NCBI RefSeq assembly: GCF_016802865.1
Contig: NZ_JAEVHM010000004.1
Span: forward strand, 33,785 to 97,784
From: Micromonospora parastrephiae
GTDB lineage: Bacteria; Actinomycetota; Actinomycetes; Mycobacteriales; Micromonosporaceae
Length of the DNA: 64,000 bases
Direction: 5' to 3'
Made by a program: the position numbers and the translations under genes. Numbering within the stretch: the stretch's first letter is position 1; each line of letters starts with the position of its first letter. This document shows positions 30,221 to 42,826 of this stretch, in pieces. Below the pieces are notes generated by a model. The model saw nothing but the letters and a program-made list of their open reading frames with translations, was not told the origin of the DNA and ran no database searches.

Positions 30221-30799
30221 TCAGCCGGTCCGCCGCTCGCGGGTCGGCGGACCCTCGGCCCGCCAGGCCGCCGCGAGATCCTCGCGAGCCCGGGCGACAC
30301 GGGAGCGGATCGTGCCGACCGGGCACTGGCACACGTCCGCCGCCTCGACGTAGGACAGTCCGAGCACCTGGGTGGCGACGAACGCCTCGCGACGTTCCCG
30401 GCTCAGGCCGGCGATCAACTGGTGCAGGGTCACGCTGTCGTCGGCGCCGGCGTCGACCGCACCCGCGGCCTCGGCCGCCGCCTGCCAGTCCGGCACCGAC
30501 GCCAGCCTCGGCCGGGCCACCGCGGCGCGGACGTGGTCCACGGCGACCCGTCGGGCGATGCTGAACACCCACGTCCGGGCCGAGGAGCGGCCGGCGAAGC
30601 GGGGCAGGCCACGAAACGCGCGCAGGAACGTCTCCTGCGTCAGGTCGTCGGCCTCGCCCGGGCCGGCGAGGTGCGACAGGAACCGCCAGACCTGGCCCTG
30701 TAGCGCCCGCACGAACGCGGCGGCTGCCTGCCGGTCACCCCGCCCGGCCTCCCGCGCCCACCGGGTCACCTGTTCGTCGTCGGCGGCGCCGTTCAGCAC
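30221..30799 (-). CDS. ECF-type RNA polymerase sigma factor
   Basis: A 192-residue group 4 sigma factor. Region 2 includes DDLTQETFLRAFRGLPRF and the -10-recognition helix TWVFSIARRVAVDHVR. Region 4 has LGLSYVEAADVCQCPVGTIRSRVARARE, the -35-binding helix-turn-helix. The GTG start at 30799 follows TGGAG with six-base spacing. No anti-sigma gene with a zinc-binding H-x3-C-x2-C motif is adjacent. The neighbouring membrane proteins (a small broken gene downstream, PepSY protein divergent) are possible but unproven partners. Confidence 0.9.
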   Translation of the reverse strand: MLNGAADDEQVTRWAREAGRGDRQAAAAFVRALQGQVWRFLSHLAGPGEADDLTQETFLRAFRGLPRFAGRSSARTWVFSIARRVAVDHVRAAVARPRLASVPDWQAAAEAAGAVDAGADDSVTLHQLIAGLSRERREAFVATQVLGLSYVEAADVCQCPVGTIRSRVARAREDLAAAWRAEGPPTRERRTG

Positions 30800-31069
30800 C
30801 GGCCACTCCAGCGCGAGGCGCCTAGGGCGGTGCCCGCACGCGCGAGCGGGGAACCCGTCATCAGGTCACGTCCTCAGTCCGCGATGCCGTGGTCGAAACG
30901 CCGCCGATCAGCCGCGCACTCTGGTTGTCGTGAGCCAGCGCGGAAAAGTTCCCGGACGTCCACCGTTCGGCTGATTTCCTGGTTCCCCGGCCCGGGCCGG
31001 GGAACGACGCCGCCCGCCGTCCGACCACCGCTTCCGACAGCCCCGCGCTTCGAGTCGATCGGATACCGC

Positions 31070-32511
31070 ATGACGTCCACGGTTGAGACGCCCGAGTCCA
31101 CTCCTCCCGCCACTCCGGCTCCGGTCCCGGCGGCGGTGGCGCGCACGGGGTGGGGCGGTTTGCTGCTGCGTATCCACTTCTACGCCGGGATCCTGGTCGC
31201 CCCGTTCCTCGTGGTGGCCGCGCTGACCGGCCTGGCCTACACGGTCACGCCCCAACTGGACCGGATCGTCTACGGCGAGCAGCTCACCGTCGACTCGGTC
31301 AGCGAGACGGCGCGTCCGCTGGCCGAGCAGGTCACCGCGGCCCGGACGGCCCACCCCGAGGGGACGCTCGCGTCCGTCGCACCCGGAGACGGGGACGTGA
31401 CGACCCGGGTGGTGTTCGACGTCGGCGACCCCGCGGATCGGCAGCACACCGTCTACGTCGACCCGTACACCGGTGCCGTGAAGGGGACGCTGACGACCTG
31501 GTTCGGGTCGACGCCGGTCACCACCTGGCTGGACGATCTGCACCGCAACCTGCACCTCGGCGTCGTCGGCCGCTACTACTCGGAGGCCGCCGCGAGCTGG
31601 TTGTGGGTCCTCGTGCTCGGCGGGATCGTCCTGTGGTGGCGTCGACAGCGCACCGCCGCCGGTCGAGTACGCCGGCTGTTCGGCCCGGATTTCGCGGCCC
31701 GTCGGGGTGTACGGCGCACCCGTGGCTGGCACGCGGCGACCGGGCTGTGGCTGGCGGTCGGGCTGCTCCTGCTCTCCGCGACGGGGCTGACCTGGTCCCG
31801 TCACGCCGGCGAGAACTTCGGCGCGGGTCTGGACGCCCTCGACTCCCGTACCCCCGAGGTGTCCACGACCCTGCCGGATACGGCCGCACCCTCCGGGGAA
31901 TCCGGCCACCACGGCGGCGGGAACACCGGGCACGCCACCGCGATCGACCCCGCCGCCGTCGACCGTGTCCTTGCCATCGCCCGCGGCACGGGCCTGGACG
32001 GTCCGGTCGAGATCACGCCCGCCGCCGACGCCCGATCAGCGTGGACCGTCGCGCAGGTGGACAACACCTGGCCGGTTCGCAAGGACAGCGTCGCCGTCGA
32101 CCCCGCCGCCGGTACCGTGACCGCCCGCAGCGACTTCGCATCCTGGCCGCTGTTGGCACAGCTCAGTGGCCTCGGTGTCCAGGCCCACATGGGACTGCTG
32201 TTCGGGCCCGTCAACCAGATCCTGCTCGCCGCCCTCGCCCTCGGCCTGCTCTGCGTGATCCTCTGGGGCTACCGCATGTGGTGGCTACGCCGCCCGACCC
32301 GCGCCGGCCGGCGCGCCCCCGGTCGGCGCCGCACCCGAGCGGGGGGGCGTGGCGGCAGGTGCCCGCCTGGGGCCTCGTCCTCGGCGTACCCGTCGCCGTC
32401 GCCGTCGGCTGGGCACTACCCGTCCTCGGCGTGACCCTGCTGGCCTTCCTCATCATCGACCTCGTCGCCGGGGTCTGGCGGGCCCGGCGGACCACCCCGA
32501 CAGCCGGATGA
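31070..32511 (+). CDS. PepSY-associated transmembrane protein (frame break near C terminus)
   Basis: About 480 residues, integral membrane. The first membrane span (HFYAGILVAPFLVVAALTGL) is followed by an extracellular PepSY domain (VYVDPYTGAVKG), then DDLHRNLHLGVVGRYYSEAAA and further spans. A His/Gly-rich loop (GHHGGGNTGHA) could bind metal. Family members are associated with iron-siderophore reduction or peptidase inhibition; the function here is unproven. The frame breaks in a seven-G run at 32341-32347. The neighbouring frame supplies WRQVPAWGLVLGVPVAVAVG and a last membrane helix ending at 32511. ATG 31070 has only a weak ribosome site. It is divergent from the ECF sigma gene. Confidence 0.82.
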
Positions 32512-32538
32512 CGACGGATCACGGACGCTCCCGGGTGG

Positions 32539-33231
32539 TCAGGTGCGCGGCTGGCGGTGCCGGCGCCTCCGCTCGATGTCCACCTGGACCTCCGGGTCCC
32601 AGAGGGCGGCGTTCCAGTCCTCCGGCTGCGGCTCGGCGGGCGGCATCAGCCCGGTGACCGACACGCTTCTCGGGCCCACCGAGCCGGCGATCGCCCGGCT
32701 GCCGGCCGGTGTGGCGGCGGCACCGGGGTGAGCTGCGGTGTTCGGCGCCGCCGGTCCGGTGAGCCTGCGTTGAAGCCTGACACTCATGGCCAGCGCACCG
32801 ATGACGAGCAGGATCGCGGCGGTTGCCCGTACGACGTGGAAGGCCACCGGAGTCTTCATCGGCAGGAGGTACGACAGGAAGAGGACGAGCGAACTCACGG
32901 CGACCGCCCAGTTCCGCACCAACGCGACAGTGCCCCCGTGTGCCTCGACGAGGCCCTTCGCGAGGTTCGACCACACCACGAAGGCCACGAACAGGGCCAG
33001 GGGTACGACCACCGACAGGACACTGACGACCTGCCGACCCGGCACCTTGACCAGGTCGGCCGCGCTCGCCGCCCGCACCAGCGACAGGACCGCGAACAGA
33101 GCGGCGAGAGCCACCAGCGCACCCAACGACGCGTGCCAGCGCAACGGGGTCCCCTCGGCAACCGGAGCACTGTCGCAGCTGTGTCCCTGACCTGGATGGT
33201 CGAGGCGGGTGCCGCATGTCGAGCAGTCCAA
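32539..33231 (-). CDS. Membrane protein with N-terminal zinc-ribbon-like motif
   Basis: A 230-residue protein. The N terminus DCSTCGTRLDHPGQGHSC supplies two Cys-x2-Cys-type pairs suited to zinc. Four membrane spans follow (ASLGALVALAALFAVLSLV; VVSVLSVVVPLALFVAFVVW; AVAVSSLVLFLSYLLP; ATAAILLVIGALAMSV), then a hydrophilic Pro/Ala-rich tail ending RRRRHRQPRT. It resembles DUF4328-like actinobacterial membrane proteins (tentative). A TTG start at 33231 is proposed because GGGGGAG lies seven bases upstream. It is convergent with the PepSY gene and divergent from the secreted propeller gene. Confidence 0.65.
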   Translation of the reverse strand: MDCSTCGTRLDHPGQGHSCDSAPVAEGTPLRWHASLGALVALAALFAVLSLVRAASAADLVKVPGRQVVSVLSVVVPLALFVAFVVWSNLAKGLVEAHGGTVALVRNWAVAVSSLVLFLSYLLPMKTPVAFHVVRATAAILLVIGALAMSVRLQRRLTGPAAPNTAAHPGAAATPAGSRAIAGSVGPRSVSVTGLMPPAEPQPEDWNAALWDPEVQVDIERRRRHRQPRT

Positions 33232-33369
33232 CGTCGTTCTCCCCCGTACCGACTGGCTGTACCGAGCGGCACAGTAACAGCGCACCCCCGACACCGGTCG
33301 TACAGTGGGGAAGGTCCTGGCCCCAGTGATCGTGGCGGGCGCGTTCCCTGCCCGCCCGGAAGGAGCACA

Positions 33370-34308
33370 GTGAACCGTCCTGTCCGGACAACCCTCGGCG
33401 TCGTGTTGAGCGCCACCCTCCTCACCACCCTCGCCGCCGCGCCAGCGCAGGCACACAGCGGGGGTCGACCGCCCACCGTCATCGCCCTGCCCGACGGGTT
33501 CCAGCCCGAGGGCATCGCCACCGCCGGCCGGTACGCGTACTTCGGCTCCCGCGCCACCGGCGCCATCTACCGGGTCGACCTGCTGACCGGCCGGGGCGCG
33601 ACGATCGGCGCGCCCATCGGCACTCCGTCGCTCGGGCTGAAGGTCGACCCGCGCGGTCGGCTGTTCGTCGCCGGCGGCACGGCCGGCGACGCCCGTGTGC
33701 TCGACTCCCGCACCGGCGAGGTGCTGGCCCGCTACCAGTTCGCCACCACCCCGACGTTCGTCAACGACGTCATCCTGACCCGCGACGCCGCGTACTTCAC
33801 CGACTCCCACCGACCGGTGCTCTACCGGCTGCCACTCGGCCGCGGCGGCGCGCTGCCGCCCGCCGACGGTTTCACCACCATCGCGCTGACCGGCGCGTAC
33901 GAGCAGGTCGGCACCGGCGTCAACCTCAACGGCATCGTCACCACGCCGGACGGCAGGGCGTTGATCGTCGTCCAGTCCAACACCGGGACGCTGTTCCGGG
34001 TCGACCCGGCGACCGGTGCCACCACCGTCGTGGACGTGCCCGGCTACACCTTCACCAACGGCGACGGCCTGCTGCTGCTCGGCCGCACCCTGTACGTCGT
34101 ACAGAACAGCCTCAACCAGGTCGCGGTGGTCAGGCTGAACCAGGCCGGCACCGCCGGAACGGTCACCGGCACCATCACCGACCAGAACTTCGACGTGCCG
34201 ACCACCGTCGCCAGGGCGCTGGGCCGCCTGTACCTGCCCAACGCCCGCTTCTCGACGCCCGCGACCCCGACCACGCCCTACTCGGCCGTCGCGGTCCGCG
34301 CCCGCTGA
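33370..34308 (+). CDS. Secreted SMP-30/lactonase-like beta-propeller protein
   Basis: A 312-residue exported protein with a signal peptide ending AAPAQAHS. A six-bladed propeller of the SMP-30/gluconolactonase-like type follows, with recurring blade motifs PEGIATAGRYAYFGSRATG, LFVAGGTAGDARVLD, NGIVTTPDGRALIVVQSN and GDGLLLLGRTLYVVQN. It could hydrolyse sugar lactones or simply bind ligands; no definitive catalytic set can be fixed by eye. GTG 33370 is preceded by AAGGAG. Confidence 0.8.
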   Translation: MNRPVRTTLGVVLSATLLTTLAAAPAQAHSGGRPPTVIALPDGFQPEGIATAGRYAYFGSRATGAIYRVDLLTGRGATIGAPIGTPSLGLKVDPRGRLFVAGGTAGDARVLDSRTGEVLARYQFATTPTFVNDVILTRDAAYFTDSHRPVLYRLPLGRGGALPPADGFTTIALTGAYEQVGTGVNLNGIVTTPDGRALIVVQSNTGTLFRVDPATGATTVVDVPGYTFTNGDGLLLLGRTLYVVQNSLNQVAVVRLNQAGTAGTVTGTITDQNFDVPTTVARALGRLYLPNARFSTPATPTTPYSAVAVRAR

Positions 34309-34351
34309 GCGACCGACCGGGTACCGCCGGCCGCAGCTGGACGTGAACGCC

Positions 34352-34393
34352 GACGAGCCCCGGCCGATCCTCGTGGATCGACCGGGGCTCGTC
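34352..34393. terminator. Bidirectional hairpin between propeller gene and katG
   Basis: GACGAGCCCCGG (34352-34363) pairs with CCGGGGCTCGTC (34382-34393), with an inner stem CGATCC/GGATCG closed by a TCGT loop. It lies between convergent stop codons and serves both genes. Confidence 0.88.
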
Positions 34394-34404
34394 AGGTGTG
34401 TCCG

Positions 34405-37809
<3,405 letters not shown>

Positions 37810-38958
37810 TCAGGCGGCGTTCGGGACGATGATCGGCTTGATGCAGCCGTCGAGCTTGGCGGAGAAGATGTGGTACGCCTCGGCGATGTGTTCCAGCGGG
37901 ATCCGGTGGGTCACGATGTCGCTGGGCTTGAGGTGGCCGTTGCGGATGTGCTCGAACAGGCGCGGCCACTGCCGCTTCACCGGGCACTGGTTCATCCGCA
38001 GGGTCAGGCCCTTGTTCAGCGCGTCGCCGAACTTGACGGCGCTGAACATCGGTCCGTACGCGCCCATGACCGAGACCGTGCCGCCCTTGCGTACCGAGTC
38101 GATCGCCCAGTTGAGGGCGACCGGGGAGCCGCCCTGCAGCTTCAGCTTCGCGGCGGTGACGTGCTGGAGGAAGTTGCCGTCGGCCTCGGCGCCGACGGCG
38201 TCGATGGCCACGTCCGCGCCCAGGTGGTCGGTGATCTTCTTCATCTGTACGACGATGTCGTCGTACTCGGCGAAGTTGTAGGTCTCGGCGTGGGCGAACG
38301 ACGCCGCCTTCTCCAGCCGGTAGTCGAGGTGGTCGATGACGATGACCCGGCCGGCGCCCATCAGCCAGGCCGACTTGGCGGCGAACAGACCCACCGGGCC
38401 GGCACCGAAGACCACGACCACGTCACCCTCGACGATGTCGCCGAGCTGTGCGCCGAAGTAGCCGGTGGCGAGCGCGTCGGTGAGCAACACGGCGTCGTCG
38501 TCGTCCATCCAGTCGGGAATGGGGCTGGGGCCGACGTCGGCGAACGGTACGCGGACGAACTCGGCCTGGCCGCCGTCGTAGCCGCCGCAGGTGTGCGAGT
38601 AGCCGTAGATGCCGCCCACGGCGGTGGCGTTGGGGTTGACGTTGTGACAGTTGCTGAACAGCCCTCGGGCGCAGAAGAAGCACGACCCGCAGTACACGTT
38701 GAAGGGGACCATCACCCGGTCACCGGGCTTGACGTTCCGCACCGACGACCCGACCTCGTCGACCACGCCGATGAACTCGTGACCGAAGGTCATGCCGACC
38801 CGGGTGTCGGGCATCATCCCGTGGTAGAGGTGCAGGTCGGATCCGCAGATCGCCGCGCGCGTCACCCGCACGATCGCATCGTTGGGGTGCTCGATGGTGG
38901 GGCGGTCCTTCTCCTCCACCCGCAACCGGTACGGACCGCGGTAGACCATCGCTCGCAT
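37810..38958 (-). CDS. Zinc-dependent alcohol/formaldehyde dehydrogenase-like protein
   Basis: A 382-residue medium-chain dehydrogenase. Catalytic zinc ligands are in ICGSDLHLYHG and GHEFIG. The structural zinc loop carries four cysteines (CGSCFFCARGLFSNC). The NAD(P)-binding motif is VVFGAGPVGLFAAKSAWLMGA. It is most like the glutathione-independent formaldehyde dehydrogenase group; the substrate is unproven. ATG 38958 has AGGAGG with five-base spacing. The small membrane-anchored protein 19 bases downstream probably shares the transcript. Confidence 0.9.
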   Translation of the reverse strand: MRAMVYRGPYRLRVEEKDRPTIEHPNDAIVRVTRAAICGSDLHLYHGMMPDTRVGMTFGHEFIGVVDEVGSSVRNVKPGDRVMVPFNVYCGSCFFCARGLFSNCHNVNPNATAVGGIYGYSHTCGGYDGGQAEFVRVPFADVGPSPIPDWMDDDDAVLLTDALATGYFGAQLGDIVEGDVVVVFGAGPVGLFAAKSAWLMGAGRVIVIDHLDYRLEKAASFAHAETYNFAEYDDIVVQMKKITDHLGADVAIDAVGAEADGNFLQHVTAAKLKLQGGSPVALNWAIDSVRKGGTVSVMGAYGPMFSAVKFGDALNKGLTLRMNQCPVKRQWPRLFEHIRNGHLKPSDIVTHRIPLEHIAEAYHIFSAKLDGCIKPIIVPNAA

Positions 38959-39107
38959 TGTCGCCTCCTGGACCAGCGTGCTGCCGGACAAGCCGCCCCG
39001 GCACCGCCCGAAGCACTGATGTCCCTACCCCCGCGTTCCGGGGGCAAACCGGCGGCCGAGTCGCGTGTGCGAGCCCCGGGCAGGCCCCGTGACCACATAG
39101 GGCAGAG

Positions 39108-39148
39108 GTGCGGCCCTGAGCAGCGGACTCCGCCGGTCAGGGCCGCAC
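39108..39148 (-). terminator. Hairpin after tiny peptide gene
   Basis: GTGCGGCCCTGA (39108-39119) and TCAGGGCCGCAC (39137-39148) form a perfect 12-base stem. It begins 11 bases past the stop of the 31-codon frame and about 150 bases upstream of the dehydrogenase, so it belongs to the small gene. Confidence 0.75.
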
Positions 39149-39159
39149 GCCCGACTCCG

Positions 39160-39255
39160 CTAGCTGGCGTACGTCTCGAACTCGCCGACGCGCGGAAGTG
39201 GCACGTCACTCGTGGCGTCGCTCGAATTCATTCGCCCGGCCGAATAATGAGACAT
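39160..39255 (-). CDS. Possible 31-residue peptide gene
   Basis: A short frame starting at ATG 39255 (or ATG 39231, 23 residues) and ending VPLPRVGEFETYAS. A promoter-like TTGCGT-N18-TACGAT lies just upstream and a perfect terminator hairpin just downstream, so this is a self-contained transcription unit. No ribosome site is visible, consistent with a nearly leaderless mRNA. The P-x-P-x-V-G-x-F tail recalls leader regions of some ribosomally made peptides, but no maturation genes are adjacent, so this is speculative. It could instead be a small RNA. Confidence 0.4.
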   Translation of the reverse strand: MSHYSAGRMNSSDATSDVPLPRVGEFETYAS

Positions 39256-39260
39256 CGACG

Positions 39261-39297
39261 TGACGCAATCGTAGGAAAGCGGTTTTCCTGAACGCAA
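39261..39297 (-). promoter_or_regulatory. Candidate promoter of tiny peptide gene
   Basis: TTGCGT (39297-39292) and TACGAT (39273-39268) are separated by 18 bases on the minus strand; predicted start of transcription is about six bases before ATG 39255. Two near-direct repeats of AACTGCA lie further upstream at about 39305-39328. Confidence 0.45.
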
Positions 39298-39435
39298 GGG
39301 TTGGCGTTTGCAGTTTGTCTGCAGTTCGCGCGGGCGGAGGCCCCCCTCCTTCAGGCCGCTGTCGTCGATCGGCGGGATCCGGAGCGGCCGCCGCACGGGC
39401 CACACCGTGGCCGTCAGGCCCGGGTACAGCAGGGG

Positions 39436-40092
39436 CTACCGCTGGTCGCCGTCCAGGTAGCGCAGCACCGCGGTGACCCGGCGGTCGGCGCGGTCGTCCG
39501 GCGGAAGTCGCAGCTTCGCGAAGATGCTGCGGATGTGCTTGTGCACCGCGCCGTCGGTGACGAACAGCCGCTCGGCGATCGCGGTGTTGCCCAGCCCCTC
39601 GGCCATCAGCCCCAGCACCTCGCGCTCGCGCGGCGACAGCTCGCTCAGCGCCGTGTCCGGCCGTCGGTTGCGGGCGAGCAACTGCGCCACCACCTCCGGG
39701 TCGATCACGCTGCCGCCGTCCGCCACGCGGCGCAGCGCGGCGAGGAACTCCTCGACCCGTCCCACCCGTTCCTTCAACAGGTAACCGAGCCCGACGGCGC
39801 CGACCGAGAACAGCTCGGTGGCGAACGCCTGCTCCACGTACGCCGACAGGACCAGCACGGCGAGGCCGGGCTGGCGCCGTCGGGCCTCCACCGCGGCCAC
39901 GATGCCCTCGTCGGTGTGGGTCGGTGGCATCCGCACGTCCACGATCGCGACGTCCGGCGCGTGCTCGTCGATTGCGGCCAGGAACTCGCCCGGCGTGCCC
40001 GCCGTGGCGACCACGTCCAGTTCCTCCGCCCGCAGCAGCAGCGCCAGTCCCTCGCGCAGCAGCGGGTCGTCCTCGGCGATCACGATCCGCAT
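39436..40092 (-). CDS. LuxR/NarL-family response regulator
   Basis: A 218-residue two-component response regulator. The receiver domain (IAEDDPLLREGLALLL, phospho-acceptor Asp in AIVDVRMP, conserved Lys in YLLKERV) is joined to a NarL-type helix-turn-helix (LSPREREVLGLMAEGLGNTAIAERLFVTDGAVHKHIRSIF). Its start at 40092 overlaps the histidine kinase stop by 13 bases, so the two are translated together. Target genes are unknown. Confidence 0.93.
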   Translation of the reverse strand: MRIVIAEDDPLLREGLALLLRAEELDVVATAGTPGEFLAAIDEHAPDVAIVDVRMPPTHTDEGIVAAVEARRRQPGLAVLVLSAYVEQAFATELFSVGAVGLGYLLKERVGRVEEFLAALRRVADGGSVIDPEVVAQLLARNRRPDTALSELSPREREVLGLMAEGLGNTAIAERLFVTDGAVHKHIRSIFAKLRLPPDDRADRRVTAVLRYLDGDQR

Positions 40093-41303
40093 GGCAGCTC
40101 CACGTGCATCCTCGTCGGTCCCCCCGATGGGCTGGTCAGCGTCATCCGGCCGTCGTAGGCCTCCACCCGTCGACGGATGCCGGTCAGCCCGGAGCCGCGT
40201 GCCTCGTCGGCGTCGCCGCGCCCGTCGTCCTCGACGGTCACCAGCAACCGGCCGCGCTCGCGGCGCACGGCGACGGCCACCTGACTCGCGCCGCTGTGCC
40301 GGACCACGTTGGTCAGCGCCTCGGCCACCACGAAGTACGCGGTGGCCTCGACCGAGGCCGCACAGCGCACGGCCACGTCGACCGCCAACCGGCAGGGCAC
40401 CGCGCAACTTCCGGCCAGGCCCGCCAGCGCACCGGCGAGGCCCCGGTCGTCCAGTACCGGCGGCAGGATCCCGCGCACCACCGTACGCAGTTCACCGAGC
40501 GCCTGTTCCGCCGCGTCCTGGGCCTGCCCGAGGATCTCGTCGGCACGCTCCGGGTCGCGCCGTACTGCCCGCCGCGCGGCGCCGAGCAGCACGTTGACCG
40601 CGACCAGCCGGTTCTGGGTGCCGTCGTGCAGGGAACGCTCGATCCGGCGCAACTCCACCGCGTGCGCGTCCAACGCCGCGGCCCGGGTGGCCGTCAGCGC
40701 GGCGACCCGCAGCGACAGGTCGACCCCCGGCGGCGGGGGCAGCAGCCGCCGGCCCGGCCAGGACTGCAAGCGGGCCAGGGCCGGGGTGAACCCGACCGCG
40801 GCCAGCCAGCCCAACCCGAGCAACCCGACCACGAGCGCCTCGGACAACCCGTCGATGCGCCACCAGCCGATGCCCGGTGCACCCAACTCGGGTGGGACCA
40901 GCCGGTACCACAGCGGAAACGTGATGTCCTGCAGGGCGTAGAGCGGAAGCGCGAGGCCGACCAGTCCGGACGCCAGGCCGGTGACCGAGTGCAGCGTGAC
41001 CCAGCCGAGTTCCCGGCGGACGAACGGGTCGCGTACCGCCGCCCGCAGTCCGGCCGGCACCGGCCCCGGAGCGGGGATCGGCGTGCCCCATCGGGACAGT
41101 CGGGCGCGCTCGCGGTCGGCCACCGAACGCACCGCCCGCAGCGCGCCGGGCGCCGCCCGCAGCCCCACCCCGGCCAGGCAGGCCACCCCCACGATCAACG
41201 TCCAGAGCAGCGCGCCCAACGCCAGCACGGCGGTGCCCAGGCCGCCGACGAGGTGCTCGATGGCGTCGACCACGGCGCGCAGCCGTTTCGAGACGTACGC
41301 CAT
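40080..41303 (-). CDS. NarL-type sensor histidine kinase
   Basis: A 407-residue membrane sensor kinase. Several N-terminal membrane spans with little extracellular sequence are followed by a HisKA_3 dimerisation helix (RRIERSLHDGTQNRLVAVNV, phospho-His in LHDGTQ) and a HATPase domain (EALTNVVRHSGA; EDDGRGDADEARGSGLTGI). It signals to the overlapping response regulator. ATG 41303 follows GGAGG. The small membrane gene divergent from it at 41474 could be a target or accessory. Confidence 0.93.
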   Translation of the reverse strand: MAYVSKRLRAVVDAIEHLVGGLGTAVLALGALLWTLIVGVACLAGVGLRAAPGALRAVRSVADRERARLSRWGTPIPAPGPVPAGLRAAVRDPFVRRELGWVTLHSVTGLASGLVGLALPLYALQDITFPLWYRLVPPELGAPGIGWWRIDGLSEALVVGLLGLGWLAAVGFTPALARLQSWPGRRLLPPPPGVDLSLRVAALTATRAAALDAHAVELRRIERSLHDGTQNRLVAVNVLLGAARRAVRRDPERADEILGQAQDAAEQALGELRTVVRGILPPVLDDRGLAGALAGLAGSCAVPCRLAVDVAVRCAASVEATAYFVVAEALTNVVRHSGASQVAVAVRRERGRLLVTVEDDGRGDADEARGSGLTGIRRRVEAYDGRMTLTSPSGGPTRMHVELPCGS

Positions 41304-41473
41304 CCACCCCACCTCCAGCGCCAACATAGGCCACCGCCCGCCCCGCCGACGGCGCCCGCCGCGGAAAGTACAGCCTGCTGTACCACCGATCGTCGAGCTG
41401 GTGGGATCGCCTGCGCCGCACACCCCGGCCTAGCGTCGATGGTGTCGTCGAACACCCACCGAGGGAGACAGCC

Positions 41474-41692
41474 ATGACTGATCCGTACCGCATCGCCGAG
41501 GCACCGGCCGTCACGCCGAGCAGACCCGGCGGCCTGCTCCGCCCGCTGCTGTGGCTGGTGCTCTTCGTCAGCGCCGCGGTCAACGCGGTGCTGTCGACCG
41601 CGGTGGACAACCCGTGGATCGGCTCCGCGTTCGGCCTGGTGGCGGTGCTGTGCGCGGTGGCGCTGATCGTCCACCACCGCCGAAACCGGTGA
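41474..41692 (+). CDS. Small two-span membrane protein
   Basis: 72 residues: hydrophilic N terminus, two membrane helices (LLRPLLWLVLFVSAAVNAVL and AFGLVAVLCAVALIVHH), basic tail RRNR. The start has GGGAGAC upstream. It is divergent from the sensor kinase, a position typical of small membrane targets or accessory factors of such systems. Function unknown. Confidence 0.75.
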   Translation: MTDPYRIAEAPAVTPSRPGGLLRPLLWLVLFVSAAVNAVLSTAVDNPWIGSAFGLVAVLCAVALIVHHRRNR

Positions 41693-41719
41693 CCGCTGCC
41701 GTGGGGCCCGACGTACCGG

Positions 41720-42826
41720 TCAGAGCGGCAGCCACTCGATGCTGGTCGTGATCTCGGCCAGCACCTCCGGCAGCGGATCGACCCCGATGCCCGGCCCGGT
41801 CGGCACCGCGAGGTGCCCCTCGTCCAGGACGAACGGCTCGGTCAGGTCGGTGCGGAAGTACCGGCTCGAGGCCGACGTGTCACCGGGCAGCGTGAAGCCC
41901 GGCAGCGCCGCCAGCGCCACGTTCGCCGCACGACCGAGGCCGGTCTCCAGCATCCCTCCGCACCAGACCGGCACACCGTGGGCCGCACAGAGGTCATGGA
42001 TGCGGCGGGCCTCCAGATAACCGCCCACCCGGCCCGGTTTGATGTTCACGATGCGACACGCGCCGAGACGGATCGCGTCCGCCGCCGCCCGGGCCGAGGT
42101 GATCGACTCGTCCAGGCAGATCGGGGTACGCACCCGCGCGGAGAGGTCCGCGTGACCCACGATGTCCTCCTCGTCGAGGGGTTGCTCGATCAGCAGCAGA
42201 TCGAACGGGTCGAGGGCGGCCAGCAGGTCCGCGTCCGCCCGGGTGTACGCCGTGTTGGCGTCGACCTGGAGCAGCACGTCGTCACCGAAGCGCTCGCGGA
42301 CCGCGCGGACCGGTGCGAGGTCCCAGCCCGGCTCGATCTTCAACTTGATCCGGACGTAGCCCTCCGACAGGTAGCCGTCCACCGTGTCCAGCAGCTTGGC
42401 CCGCGAGTCCATGATGCCGACCGACACACCGCAGGGCACCCGGTCGTGGACCGCGCCCAGCTCACGGGACAGCGGGCGGCCGGCGGCCCGCAGTTCGGCG
42501 TCGAGGATCGCGGTCTCCAGGGCCGCCTTGGCCATCCGGTGGCCCTTGAACGGGTGCAGCGCCGGGGCGACCGCCGTCGCGTCGGCGGGTGCGTGCGCGG
42601 CCAACGCCGGCACGAGAAAGCGCCGTAGCACGTCCGCGACGGCCTCGACGTATTCGCTGGAGTAGAGCGGGTCGTCCATCGCGACACACTCACCCCAGCC
42701 CTCGGCCTCGTCGGTGACGGCACGCAGCAGGAGCACGTCACGGTCGGTCTGCGTACCGAACGACGTCCGGAACGGCGCCACCAGCGGCATCCGGACCCGA
42801 CGTAGCTCGATGCCGGCGAGTTTCAT
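41720..42826 (-). CDS. N-acylamino-acid racemase / o-succinylbenzoate synthase-like enolase-superfamily enzyme
   Basis: A 368-residue member of the MenC type 2/NSAR family. The catalytic Lys pair is in RIKLKIEPGWD, metal ligands in LQVDANTAY, LIEQPLDEED and CLDESI, the second catalytic Lys in VNIKPGRVGG, and the family signature is CGGMLETGLGRA. It could make o-succinylbenzoate for menaquinone, but no men genes are near. Its neighbours are a GNAT acyltransferase and an M20 deacylase, so racemisation of N-succinyl (acyl) amino acids is the better reading. The start ATG overlaps the GNAT stop by four bases (ATGA). Confidence 0.88.
   Translation of the reverse strand: MKLAGIELRRVRMPLVAPFRTSFGTQTDRDVLLLRAVTDEAEGWGECVAMDDPLYSSEYVEAVADVLRRFLVPALAAHAPADATAVAPALHPFKGHRMAKAALETAILDAELRAAGRPLSRELGAVHDRVPCGVSVGIMDSRAKLLDTVDGYLSEGYVRIKLKIEPGWDLAPVRAVRERFGDDVLLQVDANTAYTRADADLLAALDPFDLLLIEQPLDEEDIVGHADLSARVRTPICLDESITSARAAADAIRLGACRIVNIKPGRVGGYLEARRIHDLCAAHGVPVWCGGMLETGLGRAANVALAALPGFTLPGDTSASSRYFRTDLTEPFVLDEGHLAVPTGPGIGVDPLPEVLAEITTSIEWLPL

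Noticed and set aside
41720..42826. MenC for menaquinone synthesis
   Set aside because: The family allows it, but no other menaquinone genes are present and the GNAT/M20 neighbours point to N-acylamino-acid racemisation.
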